Assembly (NCBI RefSeq): GCF_018130385.1
Contig: NZ_JAFCLU010000051.1
Coordinates: 1 to 33,969, forward strand
DNA length: 33,969 nt
Direction of reading: 5' to 3'
From: Bradyrhizobium sp. AUGA SZCCT0283
GTDB lineage: Bacteria > Pseudomonadota > Alphaproteobacteria > Rhizobiales > Xanthobacteraceae
A program made the position numbers and the translations under genes. This document shows, in pieces, positions 1 to 6,975 of this stretch; the first letter of the stretch is position 1; each line of letters opens with the position of its first letter. The notes under the pieces were generated by a model. The model worked only from the letters and a program-made list of their open reading frames with translations, had not been told where the DNA came from and did not search any database.

Positions 1-77
1 CAATCATCCTCTCGCCGCGACCGCCGAAATGGCCATCCTGATTGTCGCTGTGTTCCCATCCAGATTGTCGCGCTACA
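1..77. mobile_element. IS21-like insertion sequence end (left contig edge)
   Basis: These 77 bases are the exact reverse complement of 33893-33969. Read outward they begin TGTAGCGCGACAATC. They hold two near-identical 16-mers (GCGACAATCTGGATGG and GCGACAATCAGGATGG, 23 bases apart, at 56-71 and 33-48). A TGT start and repeated internal motifs that bind transposase are known features of IS21-family ends. No transposase lies inside the window, so the element extends past the edge. The family assignment is inference from end structure only. Confidence 0.6.
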
Positions 78-157
78 GATAAAGCTGATTTTCCGCCGGT
101 GTTGGAATCTGATCACACCATGCGGGCAGCACAGCACCCAAGGGTAAACAGCGTGGG

Positions 158-188
158 CGCCCATGCCCTGGCGCCGATCGACCGGCAC
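158..188 (+). repeat. 31-base direct repeat, copy 1
   Basis: CGCCCATGCCCTGGCGCCGA and the 11 bases after it match 879-909 at 29 of 31 positions. The two copies lie in the same orientation and bracket the two small minus-strand genes. The surrounding 78-336 stretch shows no convincing gene. Confidence 0.6.
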
Positions 189-313
189 CGCACCCCGCAA
201 ACCGAACCCGCACCGGCGGCCTTCCCAGAGTCATTGAGGGCCGTTCCGCTTTCCGTGTCTGCATTGGTCGGAGCGGGACACGATCCCGGCGACGCGGCCT
301 GAGGGCACGAAGA

Positions 314-333
314 GGCCGCCAGCTGAGGCGGCC
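314..333 (-). terminator. Possible hairpin terminator
   Basis: GGCCGCC and GGCGGCC form a 7-bp stem around a 6-base loop, just downstream of the minus-strand gene ending at 337. On the minus strand it is followed by TCTTC, a poor U tract, so termination is only possible. Confidence 0.35.
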
Positions 334-336
334 ATA

Positions 337-444
337 CTACCTCAGGCGGTTACGGTCCCATGCGTCCTTAATTTCGAAGACGACAATCGTCACGATGGTC
401 GTCACCACGATAGGTCCGGCCAATATAGCCACCAGCGTAAGCAT
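337..444 (-). CDS. Small single-pass membrane protein, 35 aa
   Basis: This short frame encodes 35 residues. Residues 2-23 are a hydrophobic segment rich in Val, Ile, Thr and Leu, and they are followed by a charged tail (EIKDAWDRNRLR). The pattern is a one-pass membrane peptide with a cytoplasmic basic tail. Its ATG lies 4 bases after the stop of the upstream gene at 449, which suggests co-transcription and coupling. No strong Shine-Dalgarno is seen. Function is unknown. Confidence 0.55.
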   Translation of the reverse strand: MLTLVAILAGPIVVTTIVTIVVFEIKDAWDRNRLR

Positions 445-448
445 TTTT

Positions 449-646
449 TCAGCGGGGCGGCTGGAGGCCGGGAGAGGAAAGCCATTCCTGCATATGCGAA
501 GCTGTCTCCGCCTGCCGGGCTTGGCGAATGAGCTGGTCGCGCATAACCCCAGGTGGCGTGCCTTGGGCCTCTTTGCGCAGGCGTTCTGCCTGCTCCGTCA
601 AACGCTGATTGAGTGGGGTGTTTTCTTTGAAACTGCGTCGCTGCAT
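449..646 (-). CDS. Small conserved-type rhizobial hypothetical protein, 65 aa
   Basis: The protein is 65 residues, basic and probably helical, with a C-terminal motif SHMQEWLSSPGLQPPR. From memory this ending is common in Bradyrhizobium hypothetical proteins. The ATG at 646 has a GGAG about 8 bases upstream; an in-frame upstream start at 682 lacks one. No catalytic motif is visible and the function is unknown. It appears to form a two-gene unit with the membrane peptide at 337-444. Confidence 0.7.
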   Translation of the reverse strand: MQRRSFKENTPLNQRLTEQAERLRKEAQGTPPGVMRDQLIRQARQAETASHMQEWLSSPGLQPPR

Positions 647-797
647 GGCGCTGCTCCATTCCTGGAGTAGGGGGGAGCGCAACCGGCGTTCTCATCACCG
701 ATGGAAGCCACTGGCCGGGCGGTGATGGAACAATCTGGCACGTCCGGTCGCCGACATAGTGGTCAATACAGCTCACCTCGCGAAATCGTTAACAACT

Positions 798-851
798 CAA
801 ATTAGGCCAACGTCATTTTCAAACTAGGCCACTAGGGGTCGAAACAGGCCA
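798..851 (+). repeat. Three short direct repeats, possible IS end remnant
   Basis: CAAATTAGGCCA (798-809), CAAACTAGGCCA (820-831) and GAAACAGGCCA (841-851) recur with a period of about 21-22 bases. Repeated transposase-binding boxes of this kind are known at IS21-family ends. No transposase remains beside it. Confidence 0.45.
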
Positions 852-878
852 GTACCCCATCCCCCAGCGGCACAGACT

Positions 879-909
879 CGCCCATGCGCTGGCGTCGATC
901 GACCGGCAC
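879..909 (+). repeat. 31-base direct repeat, copy 2
   Basis: Matches 158-188 at 29 of 31 positions, in the same orientation and 721 bases apart. It may be a duplicated IS flank or shared intergenic repeat; its origin is unknown. Confidence 0.6.
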
Positions 910-973
910 ATGACAGCCTGCCGCGGGTCTGCCCACCATAGGCCGCCCCAGGTGCGTCGCTGCGAGCAAACAA

Positions 974-1001
974 AAAAGCCCCGGACAATGCCGGGGCTTT
1001 T
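974..1001 (-). terminator. Intrinsic terminator of the outer-membrane protein gene
   Basis: AAAAGCCCCGG (974-984) pairs with CCGGGGCTTTT (991-1001) around a 6-base loop. On the minus strand the stem runs into six U residues. It lies 23 bases past the stop of the gene ending at 1024. Confidence 0.9.
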
Positions 1002-1023
1002 GAGCTGCTGAAGCGAACAGGGA

Positions 1024-1824
1024 TCAGTATCGGGCGCTGACCGGAGCTCCACCCCAATTGAAGCGGTAGACCAGCGAGGTGCTGATGGTCTGCGTCCAAG
1101 GCTTGAAAGTCACCGCAGCACCGGTCGGACCACCACCGAAGGTAGGGGTGAACGTCGTCGGCAAGGAGATGCGATCATAGAAGGCAGAGCGATACTCTGT
1201 CTTCATGAACCAGCCGGGGGCTGAGATACCGAACAAGTCCAGATTGTTCTCGACGCCGCCGCCAATAAACCATCCATTACGATCAAAGGAAGGCGTTGTG
1301 GTGATCCCAACGCCAACAGGCAGGAAGACGCTGGTCTGAGTGGTACCCGACCATTCTGAACCACTGTAGCCACCATTCACGTAAGACAGCACATTGGGAG
1401 CCACCAGATAGCCCAGGCGCACGCCCGCCGCCCAGCTCGTCTCAAGCTTCATGCGCCCTTCGGTGCCGAAGAGAGGATCACCGAGGGAGCCACGGATATC
1501 TCCGAATTGCGCATCACCGAAAATACCGGCCACCCACCGGCCTGCGAACTGCATGTCATAGCCGCCACCGACCGTTCCGAACCAGCCGCTGCCACCAAAC
1601 CGCTGATCGCGGGTAATGGCAACACCACCGGGGAAGGTCTGCGCGTTGCTATCGGCGTTCCAAAGCCCGCCACCACCACCGCCGAAGATGTAAAAGCCGG
1701 TCCAGTTGTAAACTGGGGCCATGGGGGCCGGGGCCTTGGCGTAGGGACGAGCCCCGAGATCAGCCGCAGCAGCCGATCCAGTGAGAGCCGCCGTCACGGC
1801 AAGCGCTGCAATTACTTTCTTCAT
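1024..1824 (-). CDS. Outer-membrane beta-barrel protein (Omp25/RopB-like)
   Basis: The protein is 266 residues. A signal peptide spans residues 1 to about 21 (MKKVIAALAVTAALTGSAAA) and ends at an Ala-rich cleavage site. The mature part is Gly- and aromatic-rich with alternating hydrophobic strands (NWTGFYIFGGGGGG near the start) and ends YRFNWGGAPVSARY. This matches the porin-like outer-membrane family abundant in rhizobia; substrate is unknown. The start at 1824 is chosen because it begins the signal peptide and has GGGG about 8 bases upstream. A strong terminator follows at 974-1001. It is monocistronic and divergent from the antitoxin gene at 1944. Confidence 0.9.
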   Translation of the reverse strand: MKKVIAALAVTAALTGSAAAADLGARPYAKAPAPMAPVYNWTGFYIFGGGGGGLWNADSNAQTFPGGVAITRDQRFGGSGWFGTVGGGYDMQFAGRWVAGIFGDAQFGDIRGSLGDPLFGTEGRMKLETSWAAGVRLGYLVAPNVLSYVNGGYSGSEWSGTTQTSVFLPVGVGITTTPSFDRNGWFIGGGVENNLDLFGISAPGWFMKTEYRSAFYDRISLPTTFTPTFGGGPTGAAVTFKPWTQTISTSLVYRFNWGGAPVSARY

Positions 1825-1943
1825 ATGTGCACCCCAAGGCATTGTGGACCCAAATCTTAGTTCCAAACACTAAACGGATTCTCGTAAATTGCTGTAACTG
1901 GAAAGACACAGGGATAATCGAAAAGCAGACGGTAGATAAGATA

Positions 1944-2279
1944 ATGGCGGAATTTAATCCTGAGGGCTTGAGGGATAATCCCCTGAACATTGCCGCGCAC
2001 CTGAACAAGGCATTTGCGACAGACGATCTTGCGGCCATCCTCAAGGCCTTTAACGAGGTAATGCGAGCTCAGAATGTGTCGGCGCTTGCTCGCGCAACAG
2101 GCCTGCGTCGAGATCGGCTGTACAAGACGTTCGGAGGGGATATCGACCCGGACTTCAGCCGTATTCTTAAGTTACTTGAAGGCTTTGATGTTCAGGTCAC
2201 AATTGTGCCTCGCAGAATAAAGAAGCCAAAACTGCCGCGACCAAAGCTTGGTCGGCCAAAAAAGCACGCTAGCCCGTGA
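1944..2279 (+). CDS. HigA-like addiction-module antidote protein (orphan)
   Basis: The protein is 111 residues. About residues 10-85 match the probable addiction-module antidote family: a short N-terminal region, an acidic helix, then a helix-turn-helix (NVSALARATGLRRDRLYKTF). The C-terminus is a basic Lys/Pro/Arg tail (KKPKLPRPKLGRPKKHASP) that looks like an AT-hook and could bind DNA. Family members normally sit beside a RelE/HigB-type toxin. None is seen here: upstream is the divergent outer-membrane gene and downstream there is only a start-less frame. The ATG at 1944 is the first that begins the conserved part; an upstream ATG at 1827 would add 39 residues with no family character. Confidence 0.75.
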   Translation: MAEFNPEGLRDNPLNIAAHLNKAFATDDLAAILKAFNEVMRAQNVSALARATGLRRDRLYKTFGGDIDPDFSRILKLLEGFDVQVTIVPRRIKKPKLPRPKLGRPKKHASP

Positions 2280-2322
2280 ACTGAATGAATCGAGGTAGGC
2301 TTAGCTTCTCATGCTTCATTGC

Positions 2323-2496
2323 TTACTCGCCAGCATAGTACGCCCAAACCAGGCACAGCATCAGAAGTGCGCCGACCGCCAAGCCGAGAACGAAGCTGTC
2401 AATCCCGGCGTTGCCGGCGGATGTAACTGCAAGACGGCTTCCCAGTCGCTTCCCAAAGCCGACAATCTGGGAAGTAAACCGGACCGACTTTCTGCC
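2323..2496 (-). pseudogene. Start-less frame encoding a small membrane peptide
   Basis: Between two in-frame stops there is an open frame of 57 codons. It has a basic N-terminal part (FGKRLGSRL) and a clear transmembrane stretch (SFVLGLAVGALLMLCLVWAYY) ending AGE-stop. No ATG, GTG or TTG begins it upstream of the membrane segment. It may be a remnant that lost its start, or it may use an unusual start. Amino-acid composition looks genuinely coding. Confidence 0.4.
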
Positions 2497-2657
2497 TTAA
2501 GTGATTGATTTTACTTGGTGAGCGCGGAGGAAGTCACACTTTCCTGTGGTTTCAATAGCTTGCAGTGGCCAACCTGTCGTAACGGCACCGTAGAGCCGCA
2601 AAGGCTTTTTCCCGCGGTGGCCAACCGCAACTCGCATCTGAAATTCACTGACTAAAG

Positions 2658-2694
2658 CCCTGGCCGGGACGTCTGCGGGACGGCGCGGCCAGGG
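2658..2694 (+). terminator. GC-rich hairpin upstream of the primase operon
   Basis: CCCTGGCC (2658-2665) pairs with GGCCAGGG (2687-2694) around a 21-base loop that is itself GC-rich; AGCATTTT follows. It could terminate read-through before the primase operon or act in its leader. The remaining gene-free 2497-2784 region shows nothing else recognisable. Confidence 0.35.
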
Positions 2695-2784
2695 AGCATT
2701 TTCCGGCAAGCGAACCAACATCCCGGAATATAATCCTAGCCTTGGTTTCCGCAAGCGCCGGTCCTCAATTCGAGGAGCCGATGC

Positions 2785-3696
2785 ATGCTCAAATCCAACA
2801 TCGCACCAATCCCGCGACCGACCGTGGACGCCGACGGCGATCCGGCCGGGGCCGGCATGAGCCACGACCTTCTCGCCGCGGCCATCCATTACGCCTCCCG
2901 CGGGCTGCCGGTGTTCCCTTGCTTGCCGCGCGGCAAGACGCCGGCGGTCGCGCGAGGCTTCCACGCCGCGACCACCAACCCTGCAACTATCCGCCGCTAC
3001 TGGACCGATCCCGAGCGCAACATCGGGATTCCGACCGGCGTGAGCTCGGGTTTCTGGGCGCTCGATCTTGATGGCGCCGAGGGCGCGGCAACCTTGCGAG
3101 TGCTCGAGGTGAAACACGGAACCCTTCCGACGACGCGCACGGTGGTGACCTCAAGGGGTAAGCATATGTGGTTTGCGTATCCCGGTTCCATTCCCACGAC
3201 CGTTGGCAGGATCGGTCCCGGTGTCGACACTCGGGGCGACGACGGCTACGTCGTCGTGCCGCCCTCTATCCATCAAACAGGCCACGGCTACGCTTTCCTC
3301 GGCGATCCATGGGCACCGATTGAACCGGCACCGGCGTGGTTGATCACTGCGGCCCGCACCAAGCCGGTCAAGTTGATCACCGAGCGGGCCGTGGCCAGCA
3401 TCCGGAGGCCGCGTCTTGCCGGTGCCTACGGCCGCGCAGCCTTACTGGCTGAGGTCGCTGCGCTCGCCGCCACGCCGCCCGGCCGCCGCAATGACACGCT
3501 CAACCGCGCCGCCTTCAGTTTGTTTCAGCTGGTTGCCGGCGGCGAGCTTGTTGAAACTGAGGTAATTGCCGCGCTCCAGCAAGCCTGCCTCACGAACGGC
3601 CTCGCCAAGGACGACGGATGGCAGAGCGTGCACGCCACCATTCGCAGCGGCCGCGGCTCCGGTTTGCAGCACCCGAGATCGGGAGGCGCGCCATGA
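2785..3696 (+). CDS. Bifunctional DNA primase/polymerase (Prim-Pol) domain protein
   Basis: The protein is 303 residues. Residues 28-190 carry the Prim-Pol fold of the archaeo-eukaryotic primase superfamily: an N-terminal helix and GLPVFPC strand, the acidic metal motif LDLDG (Asp94 and Asp96), SRGKHMWF (His127), and GVDTRGDDGYVVVPPS (third acidic residue Asp148). The C-terminal 100 residues are helical and may be a primase-associated domain. Such proteins prime replication of plasmids, phages and integrated elements. GAGGAG lies 7 bases before the ATG at 2785. Its stop overlaps the helicase ATG (ATGA), so the two are translationally coupled. It lacks a fused helicase; the separate downstream helicase probably supplies that function. 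Confidence 0.87.
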   Translation: MLKSNIAPIPRPTVDADGDPAGAGMSHDLLAAAIHYASRGLPVFPCLPRGKTPAVARGFHAATTNPATIRRYWTDPERNIGIPTGVSSGFWALDLDGAEGAATLRVLEVKHGTLPTTRTVVTSRGKHMWFAYPGSIPTTVGRIGPGVDTRGDDGYVVVPPSIHQTGHGYAFLGDPWAPIEPAPAWLITAARTKPVKLITERAVASIRRPRLAGAYGRAALLAEVAALAATPPGRRNDTLNRAAFSLFQLVAGGELVETEVIAALQQACLTNGLAKDDGWQSVHATIRSGRGSGLQHPRSGGAP

Positions 3697-5198
3697 CCGA
3701 CGTGCTGCGCCCGTACCAGGTCGAGGTGATCGCCAAATTTTGGCGCGCGGTCGAGGCGGGGCAGCGCCGGATCATCATCGTTGCGCCGACCGCGTCGGGC
3801 AAAACGGTGATCGCGCGGGCGATTATCGAACAGGCCCGTGGCAACTGTTCTGGATCGATGTTTCTGGCGCACCGTCGCGAGATCCTCACTCAGACCAGCA
3901 ACAAACTGCGCGGAATTCCGCACGGCGTCATTCGGCCCGGAGACCGACCGCGACCGCTGGAACTCGTGCAGGTCGCGAGCGTGCAGACGCTGCATCGCCG
4001 CGCCATTAAGGCAGGCACGATGGAATTGCCCGAGGCCGGCCTCGTCATCGTCGATGAATGCCACCACGTTGTGGCGCAGAGCTACCAGTCGATCATCGAG
4101 CGCTATCCGACATCGATCTTAGTCGGCCTCACCGCCACGCCATGCCGTGGCGACGGCCGCGGTCTCGGCAGCATCTTCCACACCATGATCCAATGTCCGC
4201 AGGTCGGCGAGTTGGTCGCGCAGAATTTCCTGGTTCCGACCCGCGTCTACGCGCCCGTTGATCCTGACCTGCATGGCGTTCACGTCCGGCGCGGCGACTA
4301 CGTCGAAAGCGAACTCGCCGACCGCATGGACCGGCCGCAACTGGTCGGCGACATCGTCACCAACTGGATCAAATTCGGCGATCGGCGCAAAACCGTCTGC
4401 TTTGCCACCAGCGTCCGTCACTCGATCCATATCCGCGATGAGTTCATCGCGTCCGGCGTCCGCGCCGAACACATCGATGGCTCGACGCCGATGGACGAGC
4501 GTGACGCAACACTGTTGCGGTTGGCTTCTGGCAAGATCGAGGTTGTCACGAACTGCATGGTGCTGACCGAAGGCTGGGATATGCCGGCGCTCGGCTGCCT
4601 CATTCTGGCGCGGCCGACCAAGCAGCTGGGTCTCTACCGCCAGATGGTCGGCCGCGGGCTGCGGCCGGCAGCGGGCAAGACGAACTGCATCGTCATTGAT
4701 CATTCCGGTGCCACCTATCGTCTGGGCTTCGCCGAGGACTTCATCGGATGGACGCTCGATCCGGATCTTCACGCCGAGAATCCGAGCCATGCCGCCCGCG
4801 ATGGCGACCAGCCAGGTGGACCGAAGATCGTCGAATGCCGGGAATGTGGAGCCGCTCGCGTTGGCGGCTTGGCCTGTCTCAGCTGCGGCTATCTGCCGGC
4901 GCTCTCGCCATACTCAGTCGAAGTGATCGACGGCGATCTCGGTCTCGTCGGTTCCTCGCGCAGGGCCCGACCCAATCCCGATGATCCCGGCATCCGTGGC
5001 GAATGGCACGGCATGCTGGGCGCGATCGCGGCCGAGTGCGGCTACAAGCCGGGATGGGTTGCGCACCAGTACCGCACCCGGTTCGGTAATTGGCCGCCCT
5101 ATGGGGCGGAGCCGGTGCCGCGCGAGCCATCGATCGAGGTCAGGCGCTGGGTGAAGTCGCGGATGATCGCCTATGCCCGGGGGAGGCGATCCGCATGA
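3693..5198 (+). CDS. Superfamily 2 DEAD/DEAH-type helicase with zinc ribbon
   Basis: The protein is 501 residues. Helicase motifs are in order: Q-like N-terminus (RPYQ), Walker A APTASGKT (31-38), motif II DECHH (121-125), motif III GLTATP (145-150), and motif VI QMVGRGLRP (317-325). A zinc ribbon with Cys382, Cys385, Cys395 and Cys398 follows, then a C-terminal helical domain (GEWHGMLGAIAAECGYKPGW). This architecture is typical of phage and integrated-element helicases that unwind DNA with ATP. The start at 3693 is preferred over 3618 because GGGAGG precedes it by 6 bases and ATGA overlaps the primase stop. The stop in turn overlaps the next ATG. Confidence 0.9.
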   Translation: MTDVLRPYQVEVIAKFWRAVEAGQRRIIIVAPTASGKTVIARAIIEQARGNCSGSMFLAHRREILTQTSNKLRGIPHGVIRPGDRPRPLELVQVASVQTLHRRAIKAGTMELPEAGLVIVDECHHVVAQSYQSIIERYPTSILVGLTATPCRGDGRGLGSIFHTMIQCPQVGELVAQNFLVPTRVYAPVDPDLHGVHVRRGDYVESELADRMDRPQLVGDIVTNWIKFGDRRKTVCFATSVRHSIHIRDEFIASGVRAEHIDGSTPMDERDATLLRLASGKIEVVTNCMVLTEGWDMPALGCLILARPTKQLGLYRQMVGRGLRPAAGKTNCIVIDHSGATYRLGFAEDFIGWTLDPDLHAENPSHAARDGDQPGGPKIVECRECGAARVGGLACLSCGYLPALSPYSVEVIDGDLGLVGSSRRARPNPDDPGIRGEWHGMLGAIAAECGYKPGWVAHQYRTRFGNWPPYGAEPVPREPSIEVRRWVKSRMIAYARGRRSA

Positions 5199-5617
5199 AA
5201 AAAAGGCGCACCGCGGCGAACCGTTATGTCCGGCTCACCTACTGCATGATGCAGAGCCGGGCTTGGCGGAGTCTCGACCGTAACGCGCACGCCATCTACG
5301 TCGAACTTGCCATGCTCTACTGCGGCACCAACAATGGCCAGATCGGATTCTCGGCACGGCAAGCGGCCCAGGCCATACAGGTTTCAACGGCTACTGCCGC
5401 CCGGGCACTGATCCAGTTGCAAGACCGCGGTTTCATCGTCGCCGTGACCAAGGGACACTTCGCCCTCAAGCGCCAGGCGACACGCTGGCGGCTCACCGAG
5501 TTCGATTGCGACATCACTGGCCAGCCGGCTTCTCGTGACTTCGAGGCGTGGTGCAGCGCCGACATTCTTCCGCTCGATTCCAGTCGAGAGAGAGCAAAGT
5601 GGGGTACAGATGGATAG
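5195..5617 (+). CDS. Winged-helix DNA-binding protein of the replication operon
   Basis: The protein is 140 residues. Residues about 49-80 form a helix-turn-helix (GFSARQAAQAIQVSTATAAR then ALIQLQDRGFI) and 81-101 a wing. The N-terminus is basic (KKRRTAANRYVRL). Similar small winged-helix proteins follow primase-helicase genes in prophages and mobile elements, where they may act as replisome organiser or regulator. ATGA overlap with the helicase stop and GGGAGG 8 bases upstream fix the start. Its coding region ends 10 bases before a cluster of palindromic repeats at 5627-5741, so these may be its own binding sites; that link is inference. Confidence 0.75.
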   Translation: MKKRRTAANRYVRLTYCMMQSRAWRSLDRNAHAIYVELAMLYCGTNNGQIGFSARQAAQAIQVSTATAARALIQLQDRGFIVAVTKGHFALKRQATRWRLTEFDCDITGQPASRDFEAWCSADILPLDSSRERAKWGTDG

Positions 5618-5626
5618 CTATAGACT

Positions 5627-5741
5627 GTCTCGCCCACGAGACTATGCATGGTCTCACCCACGAGACTGTAGGAGACCTCCAGCCTCACCCATGAGACTAC
5701 ATAGTCTCACCACACGCACTGTTAGTCTCACCCACGAGACT
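5627..5741. repeat. Cluster of palindromic 17-bp iterons
   Basis: Units GTCTCRCCCACGAGACT occur at 5627-5643, 5651-5667, 5682-5698 (two changes), 5704-5720 (right half degenerate) and 5725-5741. Each has inverted arms GTCTC and GAGAC around a conserved CCCA core. Start-to-start spacings are 24, 31, 22 and 21 bases, so the units fall in different reading frames and conservation must be at the DNA level. The cluster lies directly behind the primase-helicase-winged-helix operon. Candidate roles are replication-protein binding sites (origin) or an operator array. Confidence 0.8.
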
Positions 5742-5791
5742 GCGTGGTCTATTTCTCGGTCAATGACATCACCGACCCTGGGGGCCGGCTG

Positions 5792-5953
5792 ATGGGCAAG
5801 CGATCCAACTTCGAGCGCCGGGAGGCTGATTTCCATCCGAGGCCGCGGGCGGCAGCGCCGCTGATCCCGTATTTGCGCGCCGGCGCCGTCAAGACCTTTG
5901 CGCCGTGTGCCGGCGACGGGTGTGTTGGCGCGACGGCGAGTCTAACAGGATGA
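5792..5953 (+). pseudogene. Truncated phage-type DNA methyltransferase (N-terminal fragment)
   Basis: The 53-residue product begins GKRSNFERREADFHPRPRAA and continues to KTFAPCAGDGCVG. This resembles the N-terminus of prophage SAM-dependent methyltransferases, including the SAM-binding glycine motif (usually EPCAGDGDLV). The frame stops right after the motif, and the rest of the catalytic domain is missing before the next gene at 5975. It is read as a decayed remnant. The match is from memory of the family's N-terminus. Confidence 0.6.
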
Positions 5954-5974
5954 TTGTTAGGTGGAGGCGACAGG

Positions 5975-6517
5975 ATGGTGATTGCCAATCCGCATGTTTT
6001 GCTCGAAATGCCCGATGAACCGGACTGCCGCTTTGTTGCAGCTTGGCTCACCAAGGTGGCGGAAGCCCAGAGTCTGTGGTCACAGGCGTTGAACGAGCAT
6101 CGATTTGCTGACCACGTGCAGCTTCTTCACGCGGACGGTATCCCTGACCTCACAGCCGCCGCGTTGGAGATCTTTGGAGAATTGGAGCACCGCTGCCACG
6201 TTGCGGCGCTTAGTCTTTACTCGGACGAAAACGGCCTTCTCGCCCGTGAGTTTGGGCTGCTGGCGCAGCTCGGGCTTTTCGTCGTCAAGGGCCAGAGCTA
6301 CTGGATGGCGATTCCAGAAGAGGTTATCCTAAGGGCGGTGAAACGGGCGGCCTTCAATGTGCTGTCAACGGCAGAAGATTGGGGCGACGGCGTCGAGGTA
6401 GTTCAACCCGAGCGTCTGCACACGTTTTCCGTAATGGAAGCTGAAGCTTGGCGATTAAGGTTGATCATGATCCGCCGTTTTGGTGCCAGTACCGAACGTC
6501 ATCGATCAGTGCAGTGA
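5975..6517 (+). CDS. Hypothetical protein, 180 aa
   Basis: The product is not recognised. It is a soluble, mostly helical protein, acidic in the middle and basic near the C-terminus (RLRLIMIRRFGASTERHR). Residues about 45-75 contain a leucine- and alanine-rich helix after LLHADGIPDL. GGAGG lies 7 bases before the ATG at 5975. It sits between the methyltransferase remnant and a terminase-small-subunit-like gene, so it is probably cargo of the same mobile element. Confidence 0.65.
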   Translation: MVIANPHVLLEMPDEPDCRFVAAWLTKVAEAQSLWSQALNEHRFADHVQLLHADGIPDLTAAALEIFGELEHRCHVAALSLYSDENGLLAREFGLLAQLGLFVVKGQSYWMAIPEEVILRAVKRAAFNVLSTAEDWGDGVEVVQPERLHTFSVMEAEAWRLRLIMIRRFGASTERHRSVQ

Positions 6518-6639
6518 TTGCCATCGCGGTCCGGGATCGAAAATTTCTTCCTGTTCCAACTTGCCACGGGAGAGGTAGTTCAAGCGCGGAATTGGGAGTC
6601 GGATCAGGCGCTTAAGACGCGGTTATCGGGAGAGCCTCT

Positions 6640-6951
6640 ATGGGAAGGCCGATCGGCAGTGTGAATCGCGAAAAGCCGTTCAACGAGGCGCTGAGGGTAG
6701 CGCTCTTGAGCCACCCGCTTCGACTTCGCAGGATTGCGGAAAAACTCACCGAAAGGGCGGAGGAGGGCGATCTCGCAGCCATCCGGGAACTTGCTGACCG
6801 CCTCGACGGAAAGCCCGCTCAGGTCGTCGATCGCCGTGATGCTGTTGCTGAAGAGTTGAGTGATGCCGAGCTTTACCTCATTGCTTCGGGCGGGTTGCCG
6901 CCAAAACCTCAGGTGTTGCTGATTCCGCCCGCTCGAAAGGTCAAGGGCTGA
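6640..6951 (+). CDS. Phage terminase small-subunit-like / DUF5681-type protein
   Basis: The protein is 103 residues. It opens MGRPIGSVNREKPFNEALR, a GRP-x-GS basic start common to DUF5681 and small phage DNA-packaging-associated proteins. A helical centre (IAEKLTERAEEGDLAAIREL then ADRLDGKPAQVVDR) follows; the ADRLDGKPAQ element is frequent in such proteins. The C-terminus is Pro-rich. No large terminase follows, so any packaging role would be lost. It is convergent with the recombinase at 6976-7641. Confidence 0.6.
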   Translation: MGRPIGSVNREKPFNEALRVALLSHPLRLRRIAEKLTERAEEGDLAAIRELADRLDGKPAQVVDRRDAVAEELSDAELYLIASGGLPPKPQVLLIPPARKVKG

Positions 6952-6975
6952 TTGCGACGGCGAGGTAGCCGCGCA

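Larger units (their letters stand above)
647..970. other. Intergenic stretch without a gene
   Basis: No reading frame here looks coding. It holds a three-copy repeat at 798-851 that resembles a decayed IS end, and the second copy of the 31-base repeat at 879-909. Overlapping frames on both strands have low-complexity Arg/Pro/Gly compositions typical of GC-rich non-coding DNA. Confidence 0.5.

Noticed and set aside
1507..1860. 117-codon open frame on the plus strand
   Set aside because: It lies antisense inside the outer-membrane protein gene, which has a signal peptide, ribosome site and terminator.
3525..4067. 180-codon minus-strand open frame
   Set aside because: Antisense to the primase-helicase junction; Arg/His-rich shadow.
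5627..5741. Resembles a short CRISPR array
   Set aside because: Units are 17-bp palindromes with irregular gaps of only about 4-14 bases and no cas genes; spacers of CRISPR size are absent.
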